This document shows, piece after piece, positions 1 to 7,847 of a stretch of DNA of 16,367 bases. The DNA lies in contig PFRJ01000118.1 of assembly GCA_002788515.1 (NCBI GenBank), forward strand, positions 1-16,367, given 5' to 3'. Position 1 is the first letter of the stretch, and each line of letters opens with the position of its first letter. This DNA comes from Nitrosopumilales archaeon CG_4_9_14_0_2_um_filter_34_16. GTDB lineage: Archaea > Thermoproteota > Nitrososphaeria > Nitrososphaerales > Nitrosopumilaceae. A program made the translations under genes and the position numbers. A model generated the notes under the pieces. It was given only the letters and a program-made list of their open reading frames with translations, did no database searches and was not told the origin of the DNA.

Positions 1-1
1 C

Positions 2-640
2 GGAGAAAAGGAACACACTATGCATTTTCATGGAATACACCCTGCAGGTATGGATGGTGTGTTTGAACCTGTAGGTGGTAATGGTGGACAGTTTGTTTAT
101 GAATTTGAAGCAGGCCCGGTAGGAGTTCATCCGTACCACTGTCATGTTATGCCTCTAGAGGAACATATTGTACATGGTTTGTATGGTGTCTTTATTGTAG
201 ATCCAAAAGAGAAACGACCATCAGCTGACGAAATGGTAATGGTTCTAAATGGTTTGGATACTGACTTTGATACTGAAAATAATTTCTATGCTGCAAACAC
301 CATTCCATTTTATTATCAACATCATCCCATTCAAATTAAAACTAATGAATTAATCCGTGTTTATGTTGTTAACATGGTAGAGTTTGATCCAATCAATAAC
401 TTACATCTTCATGGTAATTTGTACCATTATTATCCAACAGGTACAGACACTGTTCCATCATTTTACACTGATATGATTACTCTATCTCAGACAGAAAGAG
501 GCATAATGGAATTCAAATATGATTATCCTGGAAAATACCTCTTTCATGCTCATAAAGTAGAGTTTTCAGAAAAAGGTTGGGTTGGAATATTCATGGTAAA
601 TGAAAATCAAGATAAAGGATCTGAAGGATATGGAACTTAG
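2..640 (+). CDS. Two-domain multicopper oxidase, 5'-truncated by the window edge
   Basis: Secreted copper enzyme expected to oxidise a substrate on the outer side of the membrane and pass electrons to a trinuclear copper site. The frame is open to base 2, and the internal ATG at 20 lies inside the copper motif HTMHFHGIH, so the true start is upstream of the window. Four copper-ligand clusters are visible: HFH (His codons at 23 and 29), HCH with the type-1 cysteine (137-145) followed by further histidines, HLHG (404-412) and HAH (545-553). The last cluster has no cysteine, so the second cupredoxin domain keeps type-2/3 histidines but apparently lacks a type-1 site. That pattern fits the two-domain class with blue copper in domain 1 only. 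The gene overlaps the ZIP transporter downstream and probably shares its mRNA. The substrate is unknown; copper or iron oxidation, or a nitrogen-oxide role, are all possible. Family call is strong. Confidence 0.9.
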   Translation, partial: GEKEHTMHFHGIHPAGMDGVFEPVGGNGGQFVYEFEAGPVGVHPYHCHVMPLEEHIVHGLYGVFIVDPKEKRPSADEMVMVLNGLDTDFDTENNFYAANTIPFYYQHHPIQIKTNELIRVYVVNMVEFDPINNLHLHGNLYHYYPTGTDTVPSFYTDMITLSQTERGIMEFKYDYPGKYLFHAHKVEFSEKGWVGIFMVNENQDKGSEGYGT

Positions 641-1808
641 TAACAAATCATCAAAAGGAAAAATGATTGTCAGTGGCGTAATCCCATTTGTATTCTTAGT
701 TATTTTGATTGCATACATCTTTGGTCCTGGTTCAGATCTGTTGGATCTGGGAACTCCGTTACCTGAGATAACACTGGAAAAAGTAGATTTTATAGATTCT
801 GAAATTCAAGTTACCGTTAGGAACACTGGACCAATTCCTGTTGAGGTTGCAATGGCGGACATTAACGATAGAATACAACCTGCAGCTGTTGAACCTGATA
901 GATTCTTGGAAAGATATGAAACAACTTTAGTAAGAATTCCTTTTGAATGGAATGAGGCCGAACCGTATAGGGTCGGAATTACAATTGAGGATGGAACTAG
1001 ATTTGAAAAAGAAATCGAGGCTGCTGCTCCTGCATTAGAACCAACTGTTGATCTTGTAGTCTTTTTTGCAATAATTGGAACCTATGTTGGAATTATTCCT
1101 GTAATGATTGGATTGTTGTGGCTTCCATTTATTAAAAAAATTAGCAAACAAAAATATCATTTCTTTTTGGCATTGACTGCAGGACTTTTACTGTTCTTGG
1201 GAATAGATTCTGTTGAAGAGGCATTAGAAGTTTCTAAAGAAAATCTTGCCGGTAGTTTTAATGGTGCATTGCTTGTTGCTACCGTTTTGGTAGCTTCGTT
1301 TCTTGGATTGTACTATGCTGGTGAAAAATTAGTAAACAGAGCAAAATCGTCTGGGATTACAAAACCTGTTGCTATCGCATTGATGATATCCATAGGCATT
1401 GGATTGCATAATTTTGGTGAAGGGCTTGCAATAGGAGCTGCGGTTGGTCTTGGCTCTATTGCATTTAGTACTTTTTTGATAGTTGGATTTGCGTTACACA
1501 ATACCACTGAAGGAATTGCAATAGCTTCGCCAATGTCTAGAGAAAAAAAAGTGATTAGAAAACTGGCAGTTATGGGAATGATTGCTGGAGTCCCTGTCAT
1601 TTTTGGTGCATGGATTGGAGGTTTTGTGTATTCTCCATTTACATCTGTTGTATTTCTGTCAATTGGAGCCGGTGCAATATTCCAAGTCGTAATTACAATT
1701 TTAAAATGGGTGCGAGAAGAAGGCGACAAAAATCTTTCAAGTGCTGCAGTAGCTTCCGGCTTTGTTGTTGGAATGGTAGTAATGTATCTGACTAGTATCT
1801 TAGTTTAA
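630..1808 (+). CDS. ZIP-family divalent metal transporter with N-terminal extracytoplasmic domain
   Basis: Membrane transporter expected to import Zn2+, Fe2+ or a similar ion. Two ZIP metal-site helices are clear, one with HNFGEG and the next with HNTTEG (residues 270-275 and 300-305 of the longest 402-residue reading). The N-terminus carries one hydrophobic anchor (about 26-45), then about 95 residues predicted to be beta-rich and outside the cell (about 46-145), then the ZIP helices (about 147-402). Typical archaeal ZIPs lack this outer domain. The usual long His-rich loop is absent. Start choice is uncertain. ATG at 600 overlaps the oxidase by 41 bases. ATG at 630 overlaps by 11, follows AAAGGA and keeps a lysine-rich stretch before the anchor, so it is preferred. 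ATG at 663 has AAAGGA closely upstream but loses those charges. Overlap with the oxidase suggests translational coupling and a joint metal role. Confidence 0.87.
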   Translation: MELSNKSSKGKMIVSGVIPFVFLVILIAYIFGPGSDLLDLGTPLPEITLEKVDFIDSEIQVTVRNTGPIPVEVAMADINDRIQPAAVEPDRFLERYETTLVRIPFEWNEAEPYRVGITIEDGTRFEKEIEAAAPALEPTVDLVVFFAIIGTYVGIIPVMIGLLWLPFIKKISKQKYHFFLALTAGLLLFLGIDSVEEALEVSKENLAGSFNGALLVATVLVASFLGLYYAGEKLVNRAKSSGITKPVAIALMISIGIGLHNFGEGLAIGAAVGLGSIAFSTFLIVGFALHNTTEGIAIASPMSREKKVIRKLAVMGMIAGVPVIFGAWIGGFVYSPFTSVVFLSIGAGAIFQVVITILKWVREEGDKNLSSAAVASGFVVGMVVMYLTSILV

Positions 1809-3184
1809 TCTGGTTCCGGATGAATTGTAATTACAGAGTTTTTAATCTCTGATCTAATTCTGTGTTCTATCTCTGATGTTAAATCATGAACCTTCTCAAT
1901 TGATAATTCTTTGTCAAATGAACAATCAATGTCTATTTTGAGAATATTTTCAAATTTTAACGATAATATTCTTCCAATTTTTTTAATTTCATGATATTTT
2001 TTCAATATCGTCTTAATTTTCTCTTCAGTGATCGTATCTTTGATGTTAAAACTTTCAGGAACTGTAACAAATGGTTCTAGATGAATTGTAGCATGTGTGA
2101 TTTCAGGTATTTCGACTTGTATTTTCTCTTCAATAATCTCAGAAATTTTATGTGCTGATGATAAATCGATTTCTCTATCCACCATTACGTGTAAATTGGC
2201 ATATATCTTCCCCTTGGTTTTATGCGTAATAACATTGTGAACTCCTTTTACGCCCTCAACATTTTTTGCTATTTCTAAAATTTTTGCATCTGGTGGCACA
2301 TTTTTCCAATTTGGTTCAAAATGAATTGTAACTGATGCATTCGAAATCTTTTCTTTTATGTTCTCTTCAACACTGTTACTGATTTCATGAGCTTTATCAA
2401 AACTAGTATCTCCTCTTAATGATATTGTAATATCTGCAAAAATTGTGTCACCTGATCTTCGCATAAGTATTGAACCTACATCTATTACTCCTTCAGTTGA
2501 CAACGAAATTTCTTTTACATTTTTTACAATTTCTGGTGATATGATATCTGTCAAATCTAATGCTGTCTTGTATACTAATTTTACACTTAGAATTGCCAAC
2601 AATACTCCTAAAATTAACGCTGCAATAAAATCACCAAAATACAATCCGTATGAAACCAGAATAATTCCTATTATTGCAACTAATGTTGATCCAAGATCCA
2701 TAAATGCATGATAGAAATCTGCTTTGAGAGTGGCACCACCTATTTTTCTAATAGATTTTCTTAATAGTATAATTCTAAAAAAATCAATTCCAATCGTATA
2801 CAATCCTCCAATTATTGCAAACAATCCAGGCAATACATTGGGAGGAGGACTTTGTAATCTGTTTATTGATTCGTAAATAAAAAAACAAGCAATTAAAAAA
2901 ATTGCTATTCCCCCAATTAATCCACCTAATGATTCGATTTTTCCATGTCCGTAAGTATGCTCTGCATCTGGTGGTTTGATTGCCAATCTTGCTGCCAACA
3001 ATAACACAAGAGTAACTACACTATCCAACAATGCATGAATACTATCAGTAATTAATGCTAGACTGTTTGAAATTAATCCAAAAACTAATTCTACTAAAAA
3101 TGCTGAAAATATGGCTAAAAGTGAAATCTGTAAAACCTTGGTTCTTTGAACAAACATTTCCTTCTTTTTGATAATTTGAATCAT
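1805..3184 (-). CDS. CDF cation efflux protein with three tandem C-terminal domains
   Basis: Cation diffusion facilitator, a proton-driven exporter of Zn2+ or a similar divalent ion in the cytoplasmic membrane. Residues about 15-210 form the transmembrane domain. The metal site is visible as H50-x3-D54 in DSIHALLDS (helix 2) and H159-x3-D163 in HAFMDLGS (helix 5), the His/Asp pairing associated with zinc transport. Residues 215-459 contain three consecutive copies of the cytoplasmic dimerisation domain, each ending in an IH-x-EP signature (FEPNW near 290, LEPF near 370, PEPD at the end). The usual CDF has one such domain and is about 300 residues long. Its stop codon overlaps that of the convergent ZIP gene. 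The listed ATG overlaps the start of the divergent surface-protein gene; an in-frame ATG at 3157, just after GAAGGA, is an alternative. With the ZIP and oxidase it makes a metal import/export/oxidation neighbourhood. Confidence 0.9.
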   Translation of the reverse strand: MIQIIKKKEMFVQRTKVLQISLLAIFSAFLVELVFGLISNSLALITDSIHALLDSVVTLVLLLAARLAIKPPDAEHTYGHGKIESLGGLIGGIAIFLIACFFIYESINRLQSPPPNVLPGLFAIIGGLYTIGIDFFRIILLRKSIRKIGGATLKADFYHAFMDLGSTLVAIIGIILVSYGLYFGDFIAALILGVLLAILSVKLVYKTALDLTDIISPEIVKNVKEISLSTEGVIDVGSILMRRSGDTIFADITISLRGDTSFDKAHEISNSVEENIKEKISNASVTIHFEPNWKNVPPDAKILEIAKNVEGVKGVHNVITHKTKGKIYANLHVMVDREIDLSSAHKISEIIEEKIQVEIPEITHATIHLEPFVTVPESFNIKDTITEEKIKTILKKYHEIKKIGRILSLKFENILKIDIDCSFDKELSIEKVHDLTSEIEHRIRSEIKNSVITIHPEPD

Positions 3185-6100
3185 GTATTACCGTTTTCTA
3201 AGAAGAAATGATGCGACAACGTTATTTGGGATAAAAACTCGTTTTGGTATGTTGGATGGAAGATTACTTGCTTTAACGGCTACTTTTTCAATAATATTAC
3301 TAATCCCAATAATTGACGCTGAGGCGTCAAACAACCCTAACTTGTTCGTATCTGCTGAAAATTCGTATTTTGACAATCATTTTGCGGGTTCCATGGTTGT
3401 TGAAGTTGTCATAATTGATCCTAATCTTAGTGATACCGGTCAAGGAAAAGGTGAGCCAGATGTTACACTTAATGGAAAATCACTACGAATGGTGCAAGCA
3501 TCTGATGGTAATTGGTATGCTTATTTTGCTAATGTTGACAAAGCAAAGAGAGCAGATTCCACAGTTGGTCTTGCTGGTAAAGGTTTGGACTTTGGGGTTT
3601 TTTGTAGCAGGGATACAGCATCTTCTGTAATTGGAATAACCCTTTCTGAAACTGATGGATTTGCTATTCCACGTTCTGCAACTGGTTCTACTAATGGTGA
3701 CTCTTCTTTTTCTCAATGTACAGCTTCACCATCTGGCCAAAAATTGAATAACGTAATCCGTAACGCAAAATCAATCAACACAAATTCTAATGTTCCAACA
3801 GGTCAAATTGGATTAAATTCTAACGCATGGCCATTGATCCAACTCTATTCCTTTGACGGAATTAACATTCAATACAATCCAAGTGGTCCGTCACAACAAG
3901 TTTCATTAGAATATGATGAAATTCCAAATATTTCCATGATTCTTGATAGAGAAATCTATCCAAATAATGCTGATGTTTTCTTAACAATACATGACTTTCA
4001 ATTAAATCAGGATCCAACTGATGAGGATTCTTGGACATTTAATATCAATTCCACATCCTCAACATTTTATCAAGCATATGATAATTCAGGTTCTAGTTCT
4101 GCAAATGGAAATACTGGTTTAGTTAATTTAATCCCGCATCTTTCAAACATTGGGTTTGAAAATAACGGAAAACTTGGAGCAAATTTAGGATCTATTATCA
4201 CATTACAATCAAATGTTGAACAACCTAACACCAGTGTATCTGATGGAACGAAAACATATTCTAAAATCATAACATTGGTTGAAACAGGTCCAAATTCTGG
4301 CATATTTGATACCTCTGATAATAATGATCAATCTATATTGAAAATTTTAAACAATGCACCACGCGGTCAATCTGGCTCTATTACATATGACAAAAAATCT
4401 GTCTCTGTTGTTACTGGTTCATCATCAGCTACAGTATCTTTGATTAATCCTACATTGACTATTGGTAACGGTGGTTCTCTGAATCCTGGAGTAAAGATAC
4501 CTATCGTGTTAGTTGATCCTGATCAAAACACAAATTCTGGTTCACGAAATGATTTGGACACGTTTAGTGATACCACAATAATTCCAACAATGCGAATTGG
4601 TGATCCAGTTACTCTTGAGACCGCATCCGATGTCCGTTTTTTCACTACTTCTGCAACTCCGTTTCCAGGCACATCAGTAAAATCTAAAGTACCGGATTCA
4701 AACTCTGCTCGACTGGTCATTGACACCTCTACATTTCCTAATGGCTCATTTGAAAAAATTTCTATGAATTTAGGATTATCTGCCTCTAAATTACAATCTT
4801 TACTAATTGATTCCTCTTTATCTGATGTTGATGGTACCAACTGGATAAACTATGATTTGAGATCATTTTCAAATGACCTTGGCATTTCTGATTTTTCTGA
4901 TACTACTGTTGAATTATCATTTGGTACTATTGGGTCATCACCTGTTACTATAGTAGATAAAGGTGATTTGACTGCACCTTCTGGTTTTGTACAAATTGAT
5001 GCTGCTGATGTTCAATCAATATCTACAAAAAGCGGTACTGTTTTTCTTGTGATTAACTTTGATTCTGCTAACGACTCTGCCACTGTTGGATCTGTTTCTA
5101 GTGAAATTCACTCTCAACCCATAGTCCTTGATTTTTTTTCATTTGGAATTGTCAATTCTAATGATGTGAATAATTCCATCTATCGTTTTGAATTAGAAGA
5201 GACAGGTGATAATACTTCTACGTTTGATGGTACTTTTGAATATTCTGTTGCAAATCAATTAAACATTTTAGATCCAAAATTTATTCAAACAATACAAACA
5301 ATAGATGATCAAATCAAATTCATTGTGACTAACAGATTAGTTGACGATGAGGGGATCACTATTTCTTATTCTGATCTTGACGTGTCTGGAGTTTTTACAA
5401 CCACTTCTACAAAATCCAATGTTTATACAAGTTCAGGTGTTTTATCTTCCAATTCCCAATCCTATCGCTTCGGACAACCTGTAACTATCATATTACATGA
5501 TCCTGATCTTAACTTGAAAAATGATTTAGTTGATATTTACTTTACAGTTAATGATCCTAATTCTCAAAATGTTGATACTGTAGGAAAAGATGGAACTATA
5601 CTGCTTGAAGTATTGATCAAAGATATTCGTTACAAGCGTTGTACTGTTGATGGAGTTGAATATGGTGGCTTGAGCGCAAGTGGATTCACACTTGTTGAGA
5701 CTGGATCTAGTACTGGAATTTTTGAAGGCGTATTCAAAATGCCCTCAAAAATATGTAACAAAACTGGAACTGCATTAATTTCTTCAGCTGGAGGCAGTCT
5801 TGATGCAAAATATTATGATTCTAGGGATAGTTCTGGAAATGCAAACACTTTCAGTTTGTTAAGAACTACGCCTACTTCATTTTACAGTGCCCCACAACTT
5901 AGCGCATATGAGATTATGAAACCAAAGTCTGGAAATGTTGAAGAAATCATTCTTTCTGGAAGTATAGACAATCATAGACGAGGAGTTCCACTAGATGTAA
6001 TGATCACAACTCCTGATGGGCAAGCCCAAACTTTTGGTGCAACTCTGTCTACTAGCGGAAGTTACAGATCTATAATTTCAATTAATGAAAATTCTTTGTC

Positions 6101-6437
6101 AGGAGTTTATGAAATAAAATTATCTCATAATAATTCCCTTATCAAGACAATTTCATTTGTAGTATCTGATCCTGTAATTCCTGATTGGATTAAAAACAAC
6201 GCAAAATGGTGGTCTTCTGGTACTGTTTCAGATTCAGAATTTGTGAAAGCAATTGAATATCTTATTGAAGAGGGATTGATCACAATTTTTCCTGGTAGTG
6301 CAATCTCTGTTTCAGAACAAGATATCCCCAATTGGATTAAAAACAACGCAAAATGGTGGGCCGATGATCAAATATCTGATGAAGATTTTGTAAAATCTAT
6401 TCAATACTTGGTCAAAAAAGGTATCATTCGAATATAA
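3183..6437 (+). CDS. Large secreted S-layer-like surface protein with C-terminal WIKNNAKWW repeats
   Basis: Exported surface protein of 1084 residues; its exact job is unknown. A hydrophobic signal segment (about 28-46, ending IDAEAS) precedes a long Thr/Ser/Asn/Asp-rich, beta-type body. Recurrent units show DP-x-L or DPDQN/DPDLN strands (near 79, 445 and 773) and an ETG-x(2)-S/T-G-x-F motif (VETGPNSGIFD 366-376, EETGDNTSTFDG 672-683, VETGSSTGIFEG 838-849), a pattern I associate with thaumarchaeal S-layer and adhesin-like proteins. Residues about 918-995 resemble the Ig-like module of the PEFG proteins in this window. The C-terminus has two 37-residue repeats (999-1035 and 1048-1084) beginning IP-D/N-WIKNNAKWW. 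There is no PEFG or CFI-box signal. The listed start is the longest reading; ATG at 3249 (MLDGRLLAL) gives a more usual signal peptide and would free the divergent promoter region. It may be a minor cell-wall component. Confidence 0.8.
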   Translation: MYYRFLRRNDATTLFGIKTRFGMLDGRLLALTATFSIILLIPIIDAEASNNPNLFVSAENSYFDNHFAGSMVVEVVIIDPNLSDTGQGKGEPDVTLNGKSLRMVQASDGNWYAYFANVDKAKRADSTVGLAGKGLDFGVFCSRDTASSVIGITLSETDGFAIPRSATGSTNGDSSFSQCTASPSGQKLNNVIRNAKSINTNSNVPTGQIGLNSNAWPLIQLYSFDGINIQYNPSGPSQQVSLEYDEIPNISMILDREIYPNNADVFLTIHDFQLNQDPTDEDSWTFNINSTSSTFYQAYDNSGSSSANGNTGLVNLIPHLSNIGFENNGKLGANLGSIITLQSNVEQPNTSVSDGTKTYSKIITLVETGPNSGIFDTSDNNDQSILKILNNAPRGQSGSITYDKKSVSVVTGSSSATVSLINPTLTIGNGGSLNPGVKIPIVLVDPDQNTNSGSRNDLDTFSDTTIIPTMRIGDPVTLETASDVRFFTTSATPFPGTSVKSKVPDSNSARLVIDTSTFPNGSFEKISMNLGLSASKLQSLLIDSSLSDVDGTNWINYDLRSFSNDLGISDFSDTTVELSFGTIGSSPVTIVDKGDLTAPSGFVQIDAADVQSISTKSGTVFLVINFDSANDSATVGSVSSEIHSQPIVLDFFSFGIVNSNDVNNSIYRFELEETGDNTSTFDGTFEYSVANQLNILDPKFIQTIQTIDDQIKFIVTNRLVDDEGITISYSDLDVSGVFTTTSTKSNVYTSSGVLSSNSQSYRFGQPVTIILHDPDLNLKNDLVDIYFTVNDPNSQNVDTVGKDGTILLEVLIKDIRYKRCTVDGVEYGGLSASGFTLVETGSSTGIFEGVFKMPSKICNKTGTALISSAGGSLDAKYYDSRDSSGNANTFSLLRTTPTSFYSAPQLSAYEIMKPKSGNVEEIILSGSIDNHRRGVPLDVMITTPDGQAQTFGATLSTSGSYRSIISINENSLSGVYEIKLSHNNSLIKTISFVVSDPVIPDWIKNNAKWWSSGTVSDSEFVKAIEYLIEEGLITIFPGSAISVSEQDIPNWIKNNAKWWADDQISDEDFVKSIQYLVKKGIIRI
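6184..6359 (+). repeat. Duplicated 29-bp coding segment in WIKNNAKWW repeats
   Basis: The stretch 6184-6212 is repeated exactly at 6331-6359, 147 bases apart and in frame. It encodes the core WIKNNAKWW of the two C-terminal repeats. The surrounding repeat sequence has diverged at DNA level, so the core is either strongly conserved or recently homogenised. Confidence 0.9.
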
Positions 6438-6446
6438 TCTGGTCAA

Positions 6447-6455
6447 TTTTTATTT
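6447..6455 (+). terminator. T-rich tract, possible archaeal terminator
   Basis: TTTTTATTT lies 10 bases after the stop of the S-layer-like gene. Archaeal RNA polymerase commonly terminates at such tracts without a hairpin. It lies just upstream of the TATA box of the next gene. Only the T-tract supports it. Confidence 0.35.
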
Positions 6456-6464
6456 CGTTGAAAA

Positions 6465-6472
6465 TATAAATA
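6465..6472 (+). promoter_or_regulatory. TATA box for the CFI-box surface protein gene
   Basis: TATAAATA is centred about 25 bases before the ATG at 6493, so transcription should begin almost at the start codon. A GGTGA at 6482-6486 could act as a ribosome site if the transcript starts earlier. Confidence 0.5.
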
Positions 6473-6492
6473 CTCTCAATTGGTGAATCAAA

Positions 6493-7473
6493 ATGAAAAT
6501 GAGGCTAGTAGGATTCTTAGCATTTGCTTTATTGTCTATATCGATTTTATCTTACGGTGTAAATGGTTCTGTTTTTGCAGATAGTCATAACATTGCTCCA
6601 GTTACTGTAACCTCTGATGTAAACATTATTGCCAACGGTGGAAATGTCAAAATTTCTGGAAATATTAAAAATTATGATGCTTCTTCAATTACTGCTGGAG
6701 CAGTTACTTATGTAATTATCACCCCTGATGAAAAAGGACGTGTTGGTATTGGCCAACTACTTCCAAAATCTGATGGATCTTTTGAATTTAGTTTCGTAGC
6801 CGGTGGCCCATTATGGAAAACCAACGGTGATTATATTGTTGAAGTAAAATATGGTGCAGACAAGAATACTACTATAATTAATTATGTTGGCGGAGAACCA
6901 GTAGTTTCCACACCACCTCCACCACCACCAGTAGATACTACACCACCTCCACCACCACCAGTAGATACTACACCACCTCCACCACCACCAGTAGATACTA
7001 TGCCACCACCAGTAGATCCAAAATGTGGAAAAGGAACTGTATTGGAAAATGGTATTTGTGTATTGGAGAAACCTCCAGTAGTTGATGATAAGCCTGGTTG
7101 CCTAATTGCTACTGCAACATATGGAACTGAATTAGCTCCACAAGTTCAACTACTTAGAGAAATTAGAGATAACACACTATTCAGTACATCATCTGGTACA
7201 ACATTCATGAGTGGATTTAATACAATTTACTATTCATTTGCGCCAACAGTTTCAGATTGGGAAAGAGAAAACCCTATGTTTAAAGAAATGGTAAAGACGG
7301 CTATCACTCCAATGCTTTCAACATTGTCAATAATGTCATTAGCTAATGAAGGTTCGGAAGCTGAAGTTTTAGGATTGGGAATTTCTGTGATTACGCTTAA
7401 CTTAGGAATGTATATTGCAGCACCTGCATTAGTTGGATTCAAAGTTAGCAAGTATCTAAAATCTAGAAAATAA
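6493..7473 (+). CDS. Secreted Ig-like protein with proline-rich linker and CFI-box-type C-terminal domain
   Basis: Surface protein of 326 residues, function unknown. Parts in order: signal peptide (1 to about 30, ending SVFADS); an Ig-like module (about 36-133) with the GPLWKTNGDYIVEVKYG motif shared with the PEFG proteins; a proline linker (about 140-175) of three identical TPPPPPPVDT-type units plus a shorter one; a small two-cysteine loop (C178 and C189, CGKGTVLENGIC); then a C-terminal domain from C203, starting GCLIATATYGTELAPQV, with a hydrophobic stretch (about 290-317) and a basic tail KYLKSRK. The C-terminal domain matches what I know as the CFI-box-CTERM domain (consensus CFIATAAYGS, then helical segments), here with Leu in place of Phe. 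That domain is thought to be a C-terminal sorting or anchoring unit. Own TATA box, single gene. The architecture call is strong; the role is inferred. Confidence 0.85.
   Translation: MKMRLVGFLAFALLSISILSYGVNGSVFADSHNIAPVTVTSDVNIIANGGNVKISGNIKNYDASSITAGAVTYVIITPDEKGRVGIGQLLPKSDGSFEFSFVAGGPLWKTNGDYIVEVKYGADKNTTIINYVGGEPVVSTPPPPPPVDTTPPPPPPVDTTPPPPPPVDTMPPPVDPKCGKGTVLENGICVLEKPPVVDDKPGCLIATATYGTELAPQVQLLREIRDNTLFSTSSGTTFMSGFNTIYYSFAPTVSDWERENPMFKEMVKTAITPMLSTLSIMSLANEGSEAEVLGLGISVITLNLGMYIAAPALVGFKVSKYLKSRK
6911..7020 (+). repeat. Proline-coding 30-bp tandem repeat (three perfect units plus a shortened one)
   Basis: Units at 6911-6940, 6941-6970 and 6971-7000 are identical over 30 bases; a shortened degenerate unit follows at 7001-7020. 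Each encodes a ten-residue Pro6-Val-Asp-Thr-Thr/Met type block. Perfect identity suggests recent expansion or slippage, so copy number may vary between strains. Confidence 0.95.
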
Positions 7474-7493
7474 TCTCATTTCATTCTAGTAAG

Positions 7494-7501
7494 TTATTAT
7501 A
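7494..7501 (+). promoter_or_regulatory. TATA-like box for the 107-residue gene
   Basis: TTATTATA is centred about 26 bases before the ATG at 7524, the spacing expected for a leaderless archaeal transcript. The upstream gene ends at 7473, so this short spacer is the only place for a dedicated promoter. Confidence 0.4.
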
Positions 7502-7523
7502 CTGAAACTCATTATGATATTTT

Positions 7524-7847
7524 ATGCATATTGAATACGAAGAATTTGAAAGTGTTGAAGATATTCTAATGTATATGGCTTCTGCAGCACCACCAATGAA
7601 AAATACCATGCCGATCAATTCTTACAAAGGTTACGTAATGTCATTTATACCACTCAGTCCGGCAACTGGAGAAACTTATCTTATGCTTTATGCAAAAGGT
7701 TCTCTAGAACCTGGAATTTATGAATTTGATGTAGCATCGAAATCTTTCAAAAACGTCACGAGTATTGAGAGAGCAGATAAGGTTTACTTTATTTCTCTTA
7801 CACCAAAACGAAACACAATAGCCGATATTGCTATTGGAAATCTATAA
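7524..7847 (+). CDS. Conserved-looking small hypothetical protein
   Basis: A 107-residue protein that I do not recognise. It has no signal peptide, membrane segment or cysteine and is acidic at the N-terminus (HIEYEEFESVEDI). The middle reads as alternating strands (GYVMSFIPL, TYLMLYAKG, GIYEFDVAS), so a small cytoplasmic alpha/beta or beta-sheet protein is likely. A TATA-like box at the right distance supports an independent gene. Its codon use resembles that of its neighbours, and it fills its spacer fully, its stop overlapping the end of the convergent radical SAM gene by 6 bases. There is no basis for a function. Confidence 0.65.
   Translation: MHIEYEEFESVEDILMYMASAAPPMKNTMPINSYKGYVMSFIPLSPATGETYLMLYAKGSLEPGIYEFDVASKSFKNVTSIERADKVYFISLTPKRNTIADIAIGNL

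Noticed and set aside
1313..1729. 138-codon open frame on the minus strand inside the ZIP gene
   Set aside because: It is fully antisense to a gene with clear ZIP motifs; its translation is low in complexity with no family signature and no promoter.
3483..3716. Cysteine-rich 77-codon minus-strand frame inside the S-layer-like gene
   Set aside because: No start context and no recognisable metal-binding pattern; it is antisense to a long intact gene.
6911..7020. Short regular repeats that could suggest a CRISPR array
   Set aside because: Units are directly adjacent with no spacers, and they are in frame within a gene, coding a proline-rich linker.
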